Shown in pieces: positions 26,831-38,575 of a DNA stretch of 64,000 nucleotides. Both the position numbers and the translations under genes were made by a program. The notes beneath the pieces are model-generated. The model ran no database searches. It was not told where the DNA came from and was given only the letters and a program-made list of their open reading frames with translations. This DNA comes from Thysanoteuthis rhombus (Eukaryota; Mollusca; Cephalopoda; Oegopsida; Thysanoteuthidae): NCBI GenBank assembly GCA_963457665.1, contig OY735212.1, positions 3,315,897-3,379,896 of the forward strand, given 5' to 3'. The stretch's first letter is position 1, and every line of letters begins with the position of its first letter.

Positions 26831-28677
26831 GCCATCCATTGCTGCTAGAGTTTGTAGTGTCACTATATATGCGATAGTTAAAGTGAATAAAAGTTTTGAT
26901 GTATTTCTTTAGTAGATCCTACCTTTGATATCACGATTTACGTAAACAGTTTATTGATATTTACTCTACTCTGCCTTCCGCCACATAATTTTACTATTTT
27001 CAATAAGCTTTACCCACAATAATTTGGTTTGATCACTGTTGCTAAGTTCAGGGTATTCCTGTTTTATGCCTTATGTATCTATGTATATCTATCTATCCAG
27101 ACTTTATCCAGCCTTAACCTTTCATGGTAGAAGCTTGAAATTCTGCACACACTCCCCTTTCAACGGGTAGGGAAAATTTTCATTTTTTTTATTTTGACCC
27201 CCTCTCCTCTAGATTTTTATATGGGGATTCAATTTCCAGTGAAAGTTCATCCCGAATTGGTTCCTTTGTTTATGCCCATTTAAAAATTTTTTTTACTTTT
27301 TTTTCCAAATCATAGATTTATGATTCAAACCATTCTGTTGGTATTTTCAATCAAGGTAACTTAATTTTACCACCAATACTGCTTAATTTACTTGGAAAAA
27401 AGCTGCATGTGGGGATGGTGGTGATTCATAATTTCCCAGGGAATGTATGCATTTGCTCAAGTTATAAAAGCCTGTTTAATTCCCTTTTCTTTCACACCCA
27501 TTCATTTAGGGGTTTCATTTCCTCTTTTCCCTCTCTGAGCAATTTGTATGTGTGGTTTACATAAGTATTCATTGAGAAAGAAAAGATAAAGAAGGAATGC
27601 CTTGTTAGTTAACCTGTCTATGTCACAAACAACCAGAATTGGAGTTGTAGCTTATATTCTTACCTATTAGTAACTTCTAAATTCATAAACCACATGAAAC
27701 CACTCCTAACAGATAGTGGAATTCTTCAGCGAATAGCATAAAAAATAACGGAACTCCAAATGAATTTAAAATTTGCCAAATGGCCAAAGGGAGATGATTC
27801 CAATCAGAGTTATTTCATTTGAAATTGACATTCTATTTTCTTTGTATGAATTTAAGAGTTTTCAAACAGATCATGATTAAGACTAATACAGATTAACCCA
27901 TGAATGCTATATTATTTGCTGCTCATTCCTGTAGACTGACTCCTTGTGGAGTATAGGGCCACAACTTTGTTGCACTAACAGACTTTGTTCTGGATAACAC
28001 CCCTTGTTTGAGCCTATGTCACTCTGGTCGCATTTTTCTCTCTCTTTATCTCGAGTGATTTTCTCCGGATCTGAGTTGGCCTCTTTGCTCTTCTGTAGTG
28101 GATTTTCCAGCTTTCAAGCAAAGTTTTGTAGATCCTGGTTGCTAACCTTGTTTTTACCTTTGTTGCTCGTAGACTACTTGACAATTTTGGTTTTGTAGGT
28201 TTTCACCAGCATGTGTTGTGGGCCCTTTTAAGTAGGATTCTGACCAGGCTCTCACCAGGCTGATTGCCAGAGGTGATTCTGCTGTGGTTCCAGTTGCAAA
28301 TAGGTTTTAGGAGGTGGAGTTTTCAGCCACCCACCTGACCCTCTGCCTTTACTCAGACTTGAAACAGGCTGGATGGCCCAAAAGAAACATCTTAGCAGAA
28401 TTGTATACATCAAATATGTACCAGAGATTTTTTTAAAATTCTTAAGTATTTTGACAGATCAGTCTTTGCTTGGTAAGAAGAGCAAGATTTTCAATGATTT
28501 TTTTTTTTGATGTGCTAGCATCTCAAGCATTGATCTCTGTCAATGACTGACATACCAAAATGTTAGTTATGTCCCCTACTCAGTGACAGTCTAGATGTTT
28601 TTGGTTGTATCTAGTTGTCAGAGATTGTTATTTGAATGTTTTCTTATGAAATGAGAATTATTTTCAATAAACCATAT
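26831..28677. other. No gene recognised
   Basis: Mostly AT-rich. A pyrimidine-rich, less AT-biased stretch at 27,960-28,400 contains the frame 28,004-28,198 and looks like part of an unidentified repeat rather than a gene. Confidence 0.45.
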
Positions 28678-29130
28678 AATAGGTCTGCTTAGTCACTCTG
28701 TAGAAACCATCATGTAACCAATGTCTTTTGGCAGAATGCCCTGTCAGGGGTAATCAATTGAAAAATTGAAAAAAGCGGTAATCAATGAATAAGTTACTCT
28801 TCTTATCTTTTGCTGGGCAGTGATCACTAAAAAAAGTCAGAATTTTCTTTAAAACAAGCATGAATACTGCTAGATACCAACTGAAGGACCAATTCAGCAT
28901 AAACTTACATTGCAAATTGAACCCTCAACTAAAAAACTATATAGCGGGAGAATTTTCAAAAAATATAAAAAAAATTTTTTGTAGTCATAATAAGGAATAA
29001 ATATTTAAGTGTCCAGCCTTCTAGCTCCATTGGTGTGGTCTTTATGCATGATCCATATACAGCCAGCCAGACTTACTTGAAAACTGAAAGAAACTGTGTT
29101 GACAGTTTCTAATATCTTAATTTGATCGAC
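28678..29130 (+). repeat. Dispersed repeat family A, forward orientation (good reference copy)
   Basis: The most complete forward copy: AGGTCTGCTTAGTCACTCTG at the start, then ATCAATTGAAAAATTG, GGGCAGTGATCACTAAA, CATAAACTTACATTGCAAAT, CTTCTAGCTCCATTGGTGTG and CTTGAAAACTGAAAG, ending GTGTTGACAGTTTCTAAT. It is non-coding. Confidence 0.75.
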
Positions 29131-30235
29131 ATTCAAGACTAAAGTCATATTCAATTCATTGATAATATGTAATATATTTCCTAGATTTTAGAAATATATC
29201 TGGAGAATGTTGCTGTTTCAAGATGTTTCTTGATTCAGTTTTTGATGTAAACTTGGAAATGAAGTTGGCCACATTGTCATTGCTAGATCTTCACACAAGA
29301 AGTGATCTATCTATGAACTAACTTTCAGGCCTGTTCCTCTCAATTACTACATCCTGTTTCAATTCCTGGAAAGATTCCTACTTTTGAAAATACTTGAAAC
29401 CAAACTTTCTGGGTTTTTTTCCATTTTTGTAGCAACCAGGTCTGGGTTGTTGAACTCTATTTTACTACCCTTTTAATTTGCTGATTCATACTTGGTTCTC
29501 AGATTTGGGAAAATTTTTGTCAAGACTAATTTTCAAATCGCTTAACAGTGTTTGTAAGGGGGTGAAAGAAGAGAGTGATGGAAGGAAGAGAGAGTAGCTA
29601 AAGAGAGACTGACTGCATTCTTTTTCTTTTAATCTGCTCATGGTGTTTGTGAAGATAGAGAGATATGATAAAAAAGAATGGATAAAGAAAGATGAATATA
29701 TTTTTTTAGTGTAACACTACATCATATTCCTTTGTTTTTAGATCAATTCCAGAGATAATGAAATAGAAAGTAAAAGAAAGAAAGCAGATAATACAGTGTT
29801 TATATACACTCCATATGTACCTTATAACTATTGTATTTTCGGACAATTTTTCTTGTTTTATGCTTGATGTGATTAATATTTTTGTTTGCAAACACAATTT
29901 TTTTTTCCCATGATCATGAATGAATTTCTAATTTTTTTGAGTATTGAACAAGAGCATCAGTTATAAGAAGCTTTTAATTGCTTTATTTTCATGAAACAGA
30001 AAAATAAATTCCTTTTTTTTTCCCTAAACATTGGCACTAACAAAAATCAGCTCTTCCTTTGATTTTCAACTTAACCTTAATGCAAACATGTCGATATGTT
30101 ACCAAATACATGATTTGATCTGCACATATTATCATCCCTGCAACTGATGTAGTATTTCATTCCTGCTACTGACGCAATGAAATAGAATTTTATTCATATT
30201 TATAATTAAGTAATATAACTGTTTCAGCACTTTCG
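29131..30235. other. No gene seen
   Basis: AT-rich sequence with a purine-rich patch at about 29,560-29,700. No recognised feature. Confidence 0.55.
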
Positions 30236-30860
30236 AAATAGAGGACACAGAACTGGAGAAAGTAGATCACTACATCTACCTAAGACAACGAATCTCCATG
30301 AGACCTTCAAAAAAAAAAGAAATCAAGCCAAGAATTACACTAGGATGGCAAGCCTTTGGCAGAGCAAGCTCAACCTTCAAAAATAAGAAGATCCCATTAA
30401 CCCTGAAAAGAAGGGTGTATAACCAATGCATCCTCCCAATAGTCACTTATGGAGCTGAAACATGGAACCCAACCAAGACAGATTTGCAAATTGAGAACCA
30501 TGCAACGTGCACATGAAAGAATTATGCTGGGCCTCACATGGAGAGACAACAAGACAGCACAGTACATCTGGGAAAAGAAAAGAGTCAGGGACATCATAAA
30601 ATCCATTAAAAATCTCAAATGGCAGTGGGCTGGCCATGTTGCAAGAATGGCGGACAACCAATTGACATCACAACTCACGACATGGATCCCCCGAGATCAC
30701 ATGCACAACCAAGACCAGCAGAGTATTAGATGGAGAGATGAGCTAGACAAATTCGGAAAGCACTGGCCCCGCGATGCCCATTGTAGAGAAGTGTGGCGAA
30801 TCCTGGGAATGGTCTATGTCCAACGACGGACGTTAAAAGACTGGTGATGATGATGATAAT
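30236..30860 (+). mobile_element. LINE C-terminal fragment, family L copy 5
   Basis: Best preserved C-terminal copy: EKVDHYIYL-like start, GWQAFGRASSTFKNK, ILPIVTYGAETWNPTK, then in the next frame MQRAHERIMLGLTWRDN, LKWQWAGHVARM, TTWIPRDH and VQRRTLKDW, ending in (ATG)n. One frameshift separates the two halves. The 132-codon open frame at 30,449-30,847 is this element, not a host gene. Confidence 0.92.
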
Positions 30861-31025
30861 TGCCAAATTTAAATGATAATAATATTATAAAAACTAATAA
30901 AAGTAAAAAAATTAGAAAAACGTCATTCAGAGTTCAACAGAATGTTGTTTCCCAAGTTCATTGTATTGCAAATGTCTATCATCAGCATATATAAGATGCA
31001 ATGTGTATATCCATGTATTTCTTAC

Positions 31026-31328
31026 TAGCAGGAATACCCAGCATTGCCTAGGAGAGAAATACCTTGAAATTAATACCAAACATTGGGTATCAGGATCCAC
31101 TCCTCAAACAACCAATATAGAGCTGTCCATGGGAGAAGCAAGAAGAAGTCTGGTAGGGGCCAGCAAGCTGGAGAGATTGTTCTTGTGCCTTGTTTTCAAA
31201 TGGCTTCAGGTGACCTGCAGCATCAACCTCACATCTCCTATAAATTTTGCCGTGTAAGGATCTATGATACAGAGATTTTATAATGTTATAAAGGGATACC
31301 CTTCATAAAATCTCTGTATCATAGATCC
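31026..31328 (+). repeat. Repeat fragment ending in a perfect 24-bp-arm hairpin
   Basis: Starts TACTAGCAGGAATACCCAGC, a sequence type common in invertebrate dispersed repeats. It ends with two exact inverted 24-bp arms, 31,258-31,281 (GGATCTATGATACAGAG..) and 31,305-31,328, around a 23-nt loop that can itself form an AAGG/CCTT stem. Open frames at 30,961-31,283 overlap it and are not recognised. Confidence 0.75.
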
Positions 31329-31329
31329 A

Positions 31330-31945
31330 ATATTTTGGCCAGCAACTTGGAAAATTTGCTGGAAATAGCAGAAGTTGACCTTGAATGATCCCAAAGTTAC
31401 AATCACATTTCTAGATATTTTAGCTGTAAAAAAGTTTATTTCTGGAACAAATTTCAATTATATAGATGCAAAATTATGGTTCAAAACATGGAAAATTGTG
31501 TACAAATAACCAGAATTGATCTCTAGTGATTTTGAATGACCTCCAACGTTAACCTTCCTTCACCTGTTACCTTTGATGTGAAAAGATCTACCCATGTGTT
31601 CAATTTCAGCATCTTTGGTGCAAAATTATAGTCCACAACTCAAGAATTGACTAGAAATAACCATTGTTGACATCGAATGAACTCAGGGGGTCAACTCTGA
31701 ATTGTATATGACCCTTGCCATGGAAAGATATACCTTTATGCCCAATTTTAGTTTCAGAGGTGCCAAATTATGGCCCAGAACTTTGAAAATTGTTTTTAAA
31801 TGATCACAGATAACCTCTGCTGACCTTGAATTATCTCAGAAGTCAGTGTCACAATTTTTGCTGTAGGGTATATGTGATATTGATGTGAAATTGTACCCCA
31901 CAACTCTGAAAATTGGCTCGATATGATCTCTGTTAACAGCTGTGA
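31330..31945 (-). repeat. Degenerate ~150-bp tandem repeat (family S), array 2
   Basis: Four to five diverged units with recurring GAAAATTG.., TGACCTTGAATGA.C.CA and AAAGATATACCTTTATG.CCAATTT blocks. The reverse complement aligns with array 1 at 10,790-11,170. Confidence 0.65.
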
Positions 31946-32107
31946 TATCATATCCCCTTTCTTACTCCTTCCCAGTCTTTATCTTGTTCATACCTTTATG
32001 AATTCTAATCATTATTATTATTATCGCAGTGACATTTTTGTATATATACTCTCAATTATATTTGTTCTTGTATTCACTTGAAGACTGCCATGTGTTCTGT
32101 TGAGACC

Positions 32108-33494
32108 ATTTTGAAAACATACACATTTCCCTTTTGACACTGCACAATGACTTTGGAACATCAGCTATCTTATCAATGTGAACAAATCTCATGTTTCCAA
32201 AAGTTACTTACCCTCGGAAAATTTTTAGATTGAAAAAAAATCAATTTTTCTGCTTTCAATCCGAGAAAACTGAGGTCATATAAAAAGAAAATTACATAAA
32301 AGAAGTTTTTTCTTTTTTAAGTTTTGAAAGTTACTTACTACCAAAAGAACAAATAGGTTTTTTGTTTTTTTAATGTATTTTTGGTGTCTTCGATCCAACT
32401 GTTTGACCTTTGGAAAGTTTTCTCAGAACTGAAAATTCCACTGAGAAACAAAGGTTTTGTGAATCAAAAAGTATTTTTCTATCTTCTATCAAATATTTGA
32501 CTTAATCAAATCTTAATTCTAATCTTAATTGAGTGATGGCAAACATTTTAGCACGCTATGTCGAAATTTCAATTTTTTCTTTAATTATCCTGCAACCGGG
32601 TGTTACTTACATTTATCTTACTTCTAGGTAGGTTTTCAGATTGGGGCCTGATTTCATAATATATTTGCAAAACTAATGTTTAAAATATAACTTGTAACTC
32701 CAAATCATACTCATAAAACTACGTTGATAAAATGAAGCCTAAAAGTTTTCTCTTCAAATCCTATTGTGTGTAATCTAAAAACCTGCACGTCATAGGTTTC
32801 CTATCTCTGTCTTGACTAAAAATTTCAAGTTTCAATTTGATCAAAAGTCAATTTAATCAAAACAGGGATAACTATTTTTCTTCACAGAATTAAGAGAAAA
32901 GTAAGATTTTCATTCAATTCAAACAATCCTATGGAGAGATTGTCTCACAAAATTTGAAAAAAACTGTTGTGTTTGTTTTCTATGCTTCATAAATTCCTTT
33001 AAATTGGATTCCAAATGAGATCTCCAACACATCATCATTGTTTTATGGAACATTTTCATGATTCCTATCACTTTCTATTGTTTGTGTGGGAACTTTGCTT
33101 TTTTTTTCCATTCACGAAGCAAAGTGAATGATTCCCAATTATCAAGAAAAACCAATTCAACTTTTTTGAATTGAAAGCACAAAAAATCACTTGTTTTTTC
33201 TTTTTACAGTAATCAACTTTCAAGAATATTCTAGTTTAAAAAAAGCTACCTTTCGATAGAAAATATACATTTTTCAAGACTTTCAGGTAACTTTCGAAAC
33301 TTTTTGGAAAACTGATGTTTTTTTTATTTGACGTCTTTTCAATTGAAAGCACAAAACATTTTTTTTTATGGAAAACACATGTTTTTCTGAAGGTAAGTTA
33401 CTATCAAAAATTTTTGATTTGTTTATATTGGTGAGACTACTGACATTTCAATGACATTATGAGGCATTGAGGGAAAATGTATATGTTTTCAAAT
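32108..33494. mobile_element. ~1.4-kb foldback-like element with long imperfect terminal inverted repeats
   Basis: The left arm (TTTTGAAAACATACACATTT, AACAAATC, AGTTACTTACC.TC.GAAAA, TTTTCTGCTTTCAAT, TTTTGAAAGTTACTTAC) recurs inverted at 33,270-33,494 (AAAATGTATATGTTTTCAAA at the outer edge). Arms run at least 170 bp and perhaps ~230 bp with many substitutions. The interior has no transposase frame, so the element is non-autonomous. Confidence 0.6.
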
Positions 33495-33511
33495 CTGTCA
33501 ATCTAGGTGTA

Positions 33512-34175
33512 TGAAAAGTATATTCTATTCAAAGCTTTTTTATAGTCTACATAAGCCAAACCAAGTGGTTTGTTGTATTCTGATGTCTTTTCAGTTAGCT
33601 AGCTTATTGTCTATAGCTGGTCTATTGTCAAGTAACCACTTCTTAAGCTTGCTCAGTCACATGATTGGTTTGTTAATTTATTCGTAAGTATTTTCAAAAA
33701 TGATTAATAAGTGGTTGGTAAGTGAAATAATCGGGCCGTAATAGCCACATTTATCTCCTGTCTAGTGTAGTTGGATGACTATTCCTTGATAGAAGTTTTG
33801 GTGCATTTTCTTTTCTTGAAAGCATTCTGTGAATAATCCTGTTAGTCCTATGTGATGAACCTCTTCTACAACTTTTAAAAGATCAATCAATATGCTACCT
33901 TCATCTGTGCCTTTTCCACTTCTCATGTTTTGCTGTGGAGAACTGCTTCGTCTGTTCTTAATTCTGGGACATCACTTATTTTTTGGTGTTTCGGTCAGTC
34001 ATACTTTTATTTTCGGGGCAAAAGGGTTGTCATTGTATTCTTCAGTTATTCTTAATATCTTGCCCCTACTTTTGGTAATTTCGCCTTTTCTATCTTTTAA
34101 TGCAAGCATCTGTTGCTTACCAGAGTGGGCTGCAGCTTGAGTGCGTTTCAAGGTCTTCCCTTATAGCTTCACCAT
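33512..34175 (-). mobile_element. LINE reverse transcriptase N-terminal/palm fragment, antisense
   Basis: The reverse complement reads, with stops and shifts, RSGKGTDEGSILIDLLK (the APG.DGI..ELLK block), GYYGPIISLTNHLLIIF (the YRPISLL.. block) and LAYVDYKKALN (motif A). It is the part of a LINE upstream of the FADD box, consistent with the missing 5' half of the family L copies, though identity to family L cannot be shown because no overlap exists. The 33,892-34,140 plus-strand frame is its shadow. Confidence 0.7.
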
Positions 34176-34319
34176 CTTTTCTTCTTTTTCTCTAATCTCA
34201 TTTTTTTTTGCTTATCAAGTTCTATTGATTTGGTCTTGTCCTTAATCTTTATTACCATATTTCTCTTCTTTTCAATTAGACCTAAAGTTGTTTGTAAGTA
34301 CTTCCCCATGATATTGTTC

Positions 34320-34450
34320 TCATTTGTTTTACCTACCATTTTCAGGCATCTAACTCCATCGGTAGAGTCTGCTTGTATGACACATATATATATAGACACC
34401 CAGACAATCAGATCCACTTGAAAACTGATGAAACCTATGTTTTGGTTGAT
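34320..34450 (+). repeat. Dispersed repeat family A, partial
   Basis: Carries the CTAACTCCAT, TATGACACATATA, CCAGACAATCAGATCCACTT and GAAAACTGATGAAACC blocks of the distal half only. Confidence 0.55.
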
Positions 34451-34574
34451 GTTACTAATGATTTTAACTGATTTTGATAACAATAACCAATTGAAAAAAT
34501 CATCCATGATTATAATGAACTGCACCTGCCATTAGACTTAATCTCATTCTCTCTCTCTCTGCATTTTGCTAATT

Positions 34575-34680
34575 AGGGCTGGGCAGTAATAGAAATTTAT
34601 ACAATGTACCGGTATATTTTCAAACACCGCATAAGATTGAGCAAAACTGTTCATACCGATATAGCCACCTTAATTATTTT
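34575..34680 (+). mobile_element. Possible hAT-like element end
   Basis: TTAGGGCTGGGCAGTAATAG resembles termini of hAT-type elements (TAGGGCTGGGC..). No partner terminus was found, so this is a weak call. Confidence 0.25.
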
Positions 34681-35137
34681 GGACCTAGATCTTGCTCCTC
34701 TTTTCCCCAGGCTTGTCTGTCTTCCTTCCAAATTATGTGTGCCAAACCCACTATTCTCTCCTTCACAGTCATTTCAACTCTCTACCTCTCGACAAAACTA
34801 TTTTCTGTTTACATTTTAATATTTTTATTTTGTTATTGTCAGAGTATTCGGTGTTTTAAAATTCAATCTTGAAATTCTACATTTTTGAAATTTCATAAAT
34901 CCTGGAAAGTTTGAAATTCTGCCAAATTTGGGTCAATCTCATGTATTGGATTGATGGAGACTTTTGATGTACAAGTTATGGCTGTTTAGGCCATTTTCCT
35001 TCCTTGTTAAGGATCATTTTGTTCCTTTCTATTTTTAAGTCAAATTTTATTCTGCTTGCTACCATTCTAGGGTCACTTCCTATTCCACTGAAATGAAAGA
35101 CAAATGTAATAAATCTCTTTCTTTCTCTCTCTTTCAG

Positions 35138-35588
35138 ATTAGAGACAAAACACCAGCAATCACTGGCATCCACTTTCAATATTTCAGAATGAGTCAAATC
35201 GTTCCTGATCAGGAGCTCCCTTCCATTTCATTGAGTGATGATGAATTTTACTCTTCGATTGATGATGCACCGCAGCCCATTCCCTCTGATGACAAATACC
35301 TGTCACACCTATTGGAACAACGTAATCACCAATGCCTACAACAGTCCATGAAATTCCATTTTGGAACAACAGTGACCAATACACCAGAAACAGCCTCCCT
35401 TCTACCAGATATTATTCCAACACACTCCTCACCGGAACATTTGAAAGAATCGTGCCAAATCAGTTCTCAAGAAGAGCCAGATCAACTGGTCGCTGGCATT
35501 TCTAAGAGTAAAAGCTTTTTCTTTACTGGTCCTATGAAACCTTTTCCACTCAATAATCATCAAGGGTTCTACTTCCGAAATAGCTTAA
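35138..35588 (+). CDS. Pseudokinase exon 1 (first visible): start codon and acidic N-terminus
   Basis: The acceptor follows CTTTCTCTCTCTTTCAG and a consensus GTAAGT donor starts at 35,589. The chosen ATG is 35,189 (A at -3), giving [20 protein letters not shown] and 133 codons plus one base. The frame is open back to the acceptor, so an upstream coding exon cannot be excluded. If 35,189 is the start, 35,138-35,188 is 5' UTR and a non-coding exon lies upstream. The segment is rich in Ser, Asp, Glu and Pro and looks disordered. No domain recognised. Confidence 0.72.
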
Positions 35589-38377
35589 GTAAGTGATGAA
35601 TAATTTTTTTCTCACAAATCCTTGTTTGAATTTTGTTAAACAAGTTGCATTAATCACTGTGTGTATTTTAGTTGGACGATATTCCTTGTCTTCACGGGGC
35701 AACTATTGAATTGAGTTGAGTGGTGACAACTGAGTGGAGACAACTAAGCATGGGTACAATTCAATATGTGTTAATTAAGTGGAGGACAATTGACAGATCT
35801 ATATAATACCTTCTGTTGATTGTCTTTTCAATCACGCAATGATAATGTAGAAAATAAAAATAAGATAGGAATAGTTTTTTATTCAATTAATGTCCATTAC
35901 ATACTTTTCAATTTTGGTTGGAACTGGTGTTGTTAAGTAGGGCTAGCCTGGAGTGCTAATTCTGGAAACTGGTTTATGATGAAATACTGATAAACTTTGT
36001 TGTCCTTTGAAGTATGTTATTGTGAGTATTGCTAATGATTTTCACAACCACCCCTTACTACTTCGTAATACCGGTAATTCATACTGGAAAAATGACATAG
36101 TGTATATTATATATCTCTGTATAATTGATTGAGTAAAGCACTAATATCGTTGTGTGATTGAAAATGTCCTTCACTTAGTTGTCTCATGCTTGATCGTATG
36201 CAGACTCAATTGTCACACACTCACTTGTTTCATGCTCATTTGTCTCACGCTTATTGTGTGATTAAAAATGTCCTTCACTTAGTTGTCTCACGCTCAATCG
36301 TATGCAGACTAAATTATCACACACTCACTTGTCTCATGCTCATTTGTCTCACGCTTACTTCTCCCCTCCCAGTTGTAATTTCTATCACAATGTTTCGGTC
36401 ACTCACCTTTGGCCTCCTCGGGAAGAAGACAAAAAAAAACCAAAAAAACATCTGGAGAAGGATGGAGGCTACAAAGACAAGATTCTATGAAATAAATAGC
36501 AGTGTACACATGGAAAATAGTCCAACTGTAACATACAATATGATCTTGTGAAATCATTTCTGATTTTTGACTCTTATTTACACTCATCATAGATTTTCTT
36601 GGTGTTTTTTTCAAATCAAAACTCTACCTAGGGTGCTACTCTGAGGCAGTGAACAAACTTACTTGATTGGAAATGTAGATTTTGGTGAGATTCAGACTCA
36701 CATGCCCAAAACTCACTGATAACATTGTTTATTTTCAAACCGCATTGTTTACTTGCTACCATAGATTAGTGGCCTTGGTAGAATTGCGATAGAAAGATAC
36801 AAGAGAAAACTTCAGATGAAGTTAGATAACTGTCAAAAATTAATAATAATCACGATTCGTAATACTTTATCTAATAGAAACTGATCCATTATGAACAGGG
36901 TTGGTCAGTCACTCAATAGAAACCATCACATGATGTGTTAGGGGTGATCAATTATAAAATTAGAAAGTGTGATCATCGAATAAGTTACTTTTCTCGCCTT
37001 TTGTTGATTAGTTATTGAACAAGCTTGATTTTTTAAGAATGAGTCTGAATACCATTGGAGACAAATAATAGAATCAATTTAGAATAAACTTACATTGCAA
37101 ATTATAAACAGCTTCTGTTTTTCTTTTTGAAAATTCTCTCCCACCCAATAGGATTTTTTTGCCAAATCTGATGAGAAGTAAATGTTCAGCCATTCAGTTC
37201 CATTTGGACAGAATGTATGTGTGATATATAGATAGCCAGCCAGCCAGACCAACTTGAAACCTGAAGAAACCAACGTTTACAGTTTCTAATAATATAAATT
37301 GAATTTTCCTAAATGCCGTGATACTTTAGCATTGAAATATGTATGTTTTTATGTGTTTGTACTCTGGAATGTTGAAAACACAGAACAGAAACAGAGGCAT
37401 CTCCGAAATCAGCATTTCTATTTCATAAACGCTCTGTGAAAACAAATCTGTTAAAAATATTTTTTTCCTTGTGTTTTTTTTTTTTGTTTAGGATTTTCTC
37501 AAAAACTATTTGGGATAAATACGTAAAATCAAACTAAACATATCTTTTGAATCAGCATCATCTGGGAATGTTTTATTCATCATTTATTTGAACCTAATCA
37601 CATGTGAAGGATGTTTAATGCTTTTTTTTGAATTTCTTTTTTGACAGTAATTCTTAGTTCCAAAGTTTTGAAGGTTCTGTAGCCAAGTGGTTAAAACCAA
37701 AGAAAATAGTAGTGGCAGATCAAGTTCAAACTCTGACAGAGGAATTTTTTTTTTCCCTTTCAATTTTATATGCTTTCAAACTATTTATCTTTCATGGAAA
37801 AATGTCAATTTTAATGAAAAATCATGTTTTTTCCAGTTTTAGAGGTGTGTTCTATTTACAACATTTTTGTAATTCTTATTTGGACCCTCACTTTCCATCC
37901 ATCATTGAGAATAATGTGGATATGGATTTCTTTTTCTCCTAGGGCTGATTCCATTATTGCTGTTGCCATCTCCTTTATGAAATATTAAATTATCTGTTTC
38001 TATGTATATACATATATGTGTTTGTACTCCAAGAATTATTGCTCCGTCTGTATTATATATAGTGCTAAATCTTAATCTTTATTTTTTGAATCTTGTGCTT
38101 TCAATTTATTAGTCTTTCAAACCTTTTAGAAATTTGTCAAGTTTGAGAAAGGAAATATTCAAAAGTTTTATATGAGGTGGTTCTATTTACAATGAAGTAA
38201 TAATTCTAAACTGGATCCTTACTTTCCATCTGTCATTGAAAAAACTGCGGGTGTGATTTTCTTTTTTATTTGGTTGTTATACTAGTGGTTATCACAACAA
38301 ATTTGTTTCACAATTTCGATTTTGAAGTGGCATTGTGATAAAATCATATATATGTGTATGTATATATATATAATGTG

Positions 38378-38409
<32 letters not shown>

Positions 38410-38482
38410 ACCTCACTGAAGCATTGTGATACAACGAAACAGCTATCTATGGATGACACAATCATCAATTATATATATATAA

Positions 38483-38575
<93 letters not shown>

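Noticed and set aside
30449..30847. 132-codon frame as a host gene
   Set aside because: It carries the LINE C-terminal blocks (WQWAGHVARM, TTWIPRDH, VQRRTLKDW) shared with four other decayed copies here.
37664..37745. Functional tRNA gene
   Set aside because: A- and B-box-like segments are present but the acceptor and anticodon stems do not pair acceptably.
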